Assembly: GCA_024399015.1 (NCBI GenBank) | Contig: JAKSIC010000032.1 | Span: 1 to 32,062, forward strand | Source of the DNA: Fibrobacter sp. | Lineage (GTDB): Bacteria; Fibrobacterota; Fibrobacteria; Fibrobacterales; Fibrobacteraceae | Direction of reading: 5' to 3' | Length of the DNA stretch: 32,062 nucleotides | Shown: positions 30,705-32,062 of the stretch, piece by piece | How the letters are laid out: the number at the start of each line of letters is the position of its first letter | Position numbering within the stretch: position 1 is the first letter of the stretch | Position numbers and translations under genes: made by a program | Notes under the pieces: model-generated | Told to the model about the DNA's origin: nothing | Database searches by the model: none | What the model saw: the letters and a program-made list of their open reading frames with translations, nothing else

Positions 30705-31091
30705 ATTTCATCCAAAACTACTGCAGAATACGTGAAGTTGCAGGACGCTTATGTTGCTGAGGTCGGTACTGGCATCGGTGGCTGGAAGAAGATTGGCTAC
30801 GCAATGGCCAACTCTTCTGCCTTTACCTACGGTGGTTATACTGATAATGCATCCGTACTTTTGACTTCAGGTAAGGAAAATGCATGGACTGCTACTGCAA
30901 ATGGCGCTCTGAACGATTGTAAGGTTAGCTCCGTTTGGTCTTTGGATGTAGTTGCAAACGCAAATGCTGGCGGCATTGCTACATACAAGGCTGACATCAC
31001 CAACAATTCTGCAGGTGATTGCTCTGCCCTTACCCCGAACTTTGAACGTCTCTCTACTGGTAATAACTTCAAGCTGAAGAGCGCTTCCTAA
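30705..31091 (+). pseudogene. Type IV pilin, C-terminal fragment
   Basis: About 128 residues reading ISSKTTAEYVKLQDAYVAEV and onward through WKKIGYAMANSS, NAWTATANGALNDCKVSSVW and SAGDCSALTPNFE, with two cysteines placed as in Fibrobacter-type pilin globular domains. The conserved hydrophobic N-terminal helix and prepilin cleavage site are missing; the open frame extends back to 30612 only through sequence overlapping the integrase start, which does not resemble pilin. An intrinsic terminator follows. The missing helix is present, alone, at 19280-19369. Not functional unless joined again to an N-terminus. Confidence 0.8.
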
Positions 31092-31112
31092 GTTTAAAGA
31101 AAAATTAAGAGG

Positions 31113-31144
31113 AAATCGGCATCGAAAGATGCCGATTTTTTTTG
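31113..31144 (+). terminator. Intrinsic terminator after the pilin fragment
   Basis: AAATCGGCATC/GATGCCGATTT stem with a GAAA tetraloop followed by T-run. Its survival shows the original pilin gene ended here. Confidence 0.92.
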
Positions 31145-31150
31145 TTCTTA

Positions 31151-31942
31151 TCATGCTGCATTGTTCTGTCCCACCGAGGTTAAGGTTTCCCCGGTGGTAG
31201 TGTTTTCTGTACTCGCGTTCGCCGCCTGCCCAGAATTTTCTGTAACGGCACGTTTTTCTGCACGAGACTTGTCACGACTCTTGTAGAGGCTGCGGCGAGT
31301 GTCCGCCATCAGTTCCACTTCGCGTACAAATTCTCCACAGTCGGAATCGTTCTTGGTCGCAGCCATGTACTTTGCGAAGTTCAGCAAGAGATAGAAGGCC
31401 TCGGTACATTCATTGCGGATCCTGTTGTTGGTCTCCTGCTCGCGGATCCTACGTTCCTCCACGCAGCTCTTTACCGCGGCAAGGTATTCCTTTTCTGCAG
31501 AAAACAGCAGGGTGAACCACTGTTCAAGATCGCTGCCCCCGTAGATTGCGGCGTAAGTTTCTTCTGCAATCAGTTCAGAAACATTGGCAATCGTCAGGTC
31601 GATCATGGCGGTGAGCTTATCACGGTCCGCATTCGAAGCGCCAACATAGTCCTTCACGATCTTCCACACTTCCGCCGCCAACTTTTCCATTTCGGCGTTA
31701 GGGTGCCTGGTAATGGACTTTACGTAACTGCGGAATCCGCAGAAAGCCTCCACGCGCTTGGAACCGTTGATAGAAGCGATCTTCCTTGCCTCGGTTTCGG
31801 CGATGCTGCTGATGTATCCTCCGAACTTGTCTACCGCCGTGGTGTACGTATCAAGCAAGGCGCGGAATTCCTTGACACTGATCTTGTTGGCCTGCTCCAC
31901 TACGTTCTTGTGAAAACCGGTAGTGTCAAGGGTTTTTCGCAA
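31151..31942 (-). CDS. DUF6261-like hypothetical protein
   Basis: 263 residues. Predominantly helical, with long charged stretches (FSAEKEYLAAVKSCVEERR and on to NNRIRNECTEAFYLLLNF) and a low-complexity Thr/Asn/Ala C-terminus (ENTTTGETLTSVGQNNAA). The outline resembles the DUF6261 family, of unknown function, often found beside mobile elements. The only start after the upstream in-frame TGA is a TTG at 31942; a GTG at residue 15 (31900) is an alternative. With a rare start and no clear ribosome-binding site, a 5' truncated gene is possible. The stop is 7 bp past the pilin terminator region, convergent with it. Confidence 0.5.
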   Translation of the reverse strand: MRKTLDTTGFHKNVVEQANKISVKEFRALLDTYTTAVDKFGGYISSIAETEARKIASINGSKRVEAFCGFRSYVKSITRHPNAEMEKLAAEVWKIVKDYVGASNADRDKLTAMIDLTIANVSELIAEETYAAIYGGSDLEQWFTLLFSAEKEYLAAVKSCVEERRIREQETNNRIRNECTEAFYLLLNFAKYMAATKNDSDCGEFVREVELMADTRRSLYKSRDKSRAEKRAVTENSGQAANASTENTTTGETLTSVGQNNAA

Positions 31943-31967
31943 AAATAGTTTGTTCCAACATCAGATT

Positions 31968-32062
31968 CTAGGCCAGGTTCTTCCTAGCTTTTTTCAATTC
32001 TGTTTCAATTTCCCTTTGGTTTTCAAGTTCATAGAGGTGTTTCATATTCAAGTATCGCTTGG
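31968..32062 (-). CDS. 3' end of an unidentified gene (partial)
   Basis: The right edge cuts this minus-strand frame. The last 30 residues (KRYLNMKHLYELENQREIET then ELKKARKNLA) are charged and coiled-coil-like, ending in a TAG at 31968-31970. Not recognisable from so short a piece; it might also be a short gene starting at its internal ATG (32044). Confidence 0.4.
   Translation of the reverse strand, partial: KRYLNMKHLYELENQREIETELKKARKNLA

Noticed and set aside
1-32062. tRNA or rRNA genes as integration target
   Set aside because: No cloverleaf or rRNA-like sequence was recognised by eye at either island edge or elsewhere; a covariance-model search would be needed to exclude them fully.

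Overview
The window looks like a chromosomal segment from a Fibrobacter-type bacterium (phylum Fibrobacterota). The main clues are a TIGR02147 protein (a paralogous family typical of Fibrobacter) translationally coupled to a lipoprotein, an abundant-type OmpA protein with thrombospondin type-3 repeats, and two pieces of a type IV pilin of the kind found in many copies in Fibrobacter. The assignment rests on protein resemblance only.

Layout. 1-6.8 kb holds a ferredoxin 3' end, a LamG lipoprotein coupled to the TIGR02147 gene, a lipoprotein with two AgmX/TonB-C-like repeats, and the RNA-binding protein Tex, all on the minus strand after the ferredoxin. 7-19.2 kb is a surface-polysaccharide region in ordinary host-like composition: dTDP-glucose 4,6-dehydratase, the OmpA protein, an ABC-2 polysaccharide exporter permease (Wzm type), then a minus-strand run of a phosphatase-superfamily membrane protein, a WecE/RffA-type transaminase, an ATP-grasp enzyme and a Gfo/Idh/MocA oxidoreductase. 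Divergent from these is a pair formed by an ArnC/GtrB-like glycosyltransferase and a GT-C-like membrane protein. RmlB plus WecE predict dTDP-4-amino-4,6-dideoxy-galactose (Fuc4N) as a building block.

19.2-22.1 kb is an accessory segment: the N-terminal part of a broken type IV pilin, two clusters of hairpins, a toxin-antitoxin pair whose PIN toxin is broken, a decayed ORF6N fragment and an intact ORF6N/PLD-like gene. 22.1-29.5 kb holds the exporter ATPase (Wzt type) and a visibly AT-rich polysaccharide cassette: pyruvyl transferase family, GT4, methyltransferase, GT8-like, two GT2 enzymes. A small antitoxin-like gene and a tyrosine recombinase follow. At 30.7 kb, immediately beside the recombinase start, is the C-terminal part of a pilin in the same orientation as the N-terminal part 11.3 kb away. 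A DUF6261-like gene and a partial gene close the window.

The most unusual signal is a family of about eleven intergenic hairpins (19.4-19.6 and 20.4-20.9 kb) whose arms match a perfect 12-bp inverted repeat inside the ORF6N gene. That internal repeat encodes the variable 'LRSxxxT' motif of the ORF6N domain, and read on the gene's strand the intergenic hairpins spell different versions of the same motif (LKSQTVISK, LRSKNLTSS, LRCKNCTSS and so on). One of them sits in a recognisable decayed ORF6N copy in the correct register; most do not have recognisable ORF6N flanks. This could be a hairpin element family derived from, or able to recombine with, the ORF6N specificity loop. Other notable signals are two related palindromic repeats inserted in the same reading frame inside two different genes, a recurrent TATATTC-like box 12-13 bp before ATGs with no Shine-Dalgarno (probable leaderless genes), and a mosaic wzt whose 3' half changes composition.
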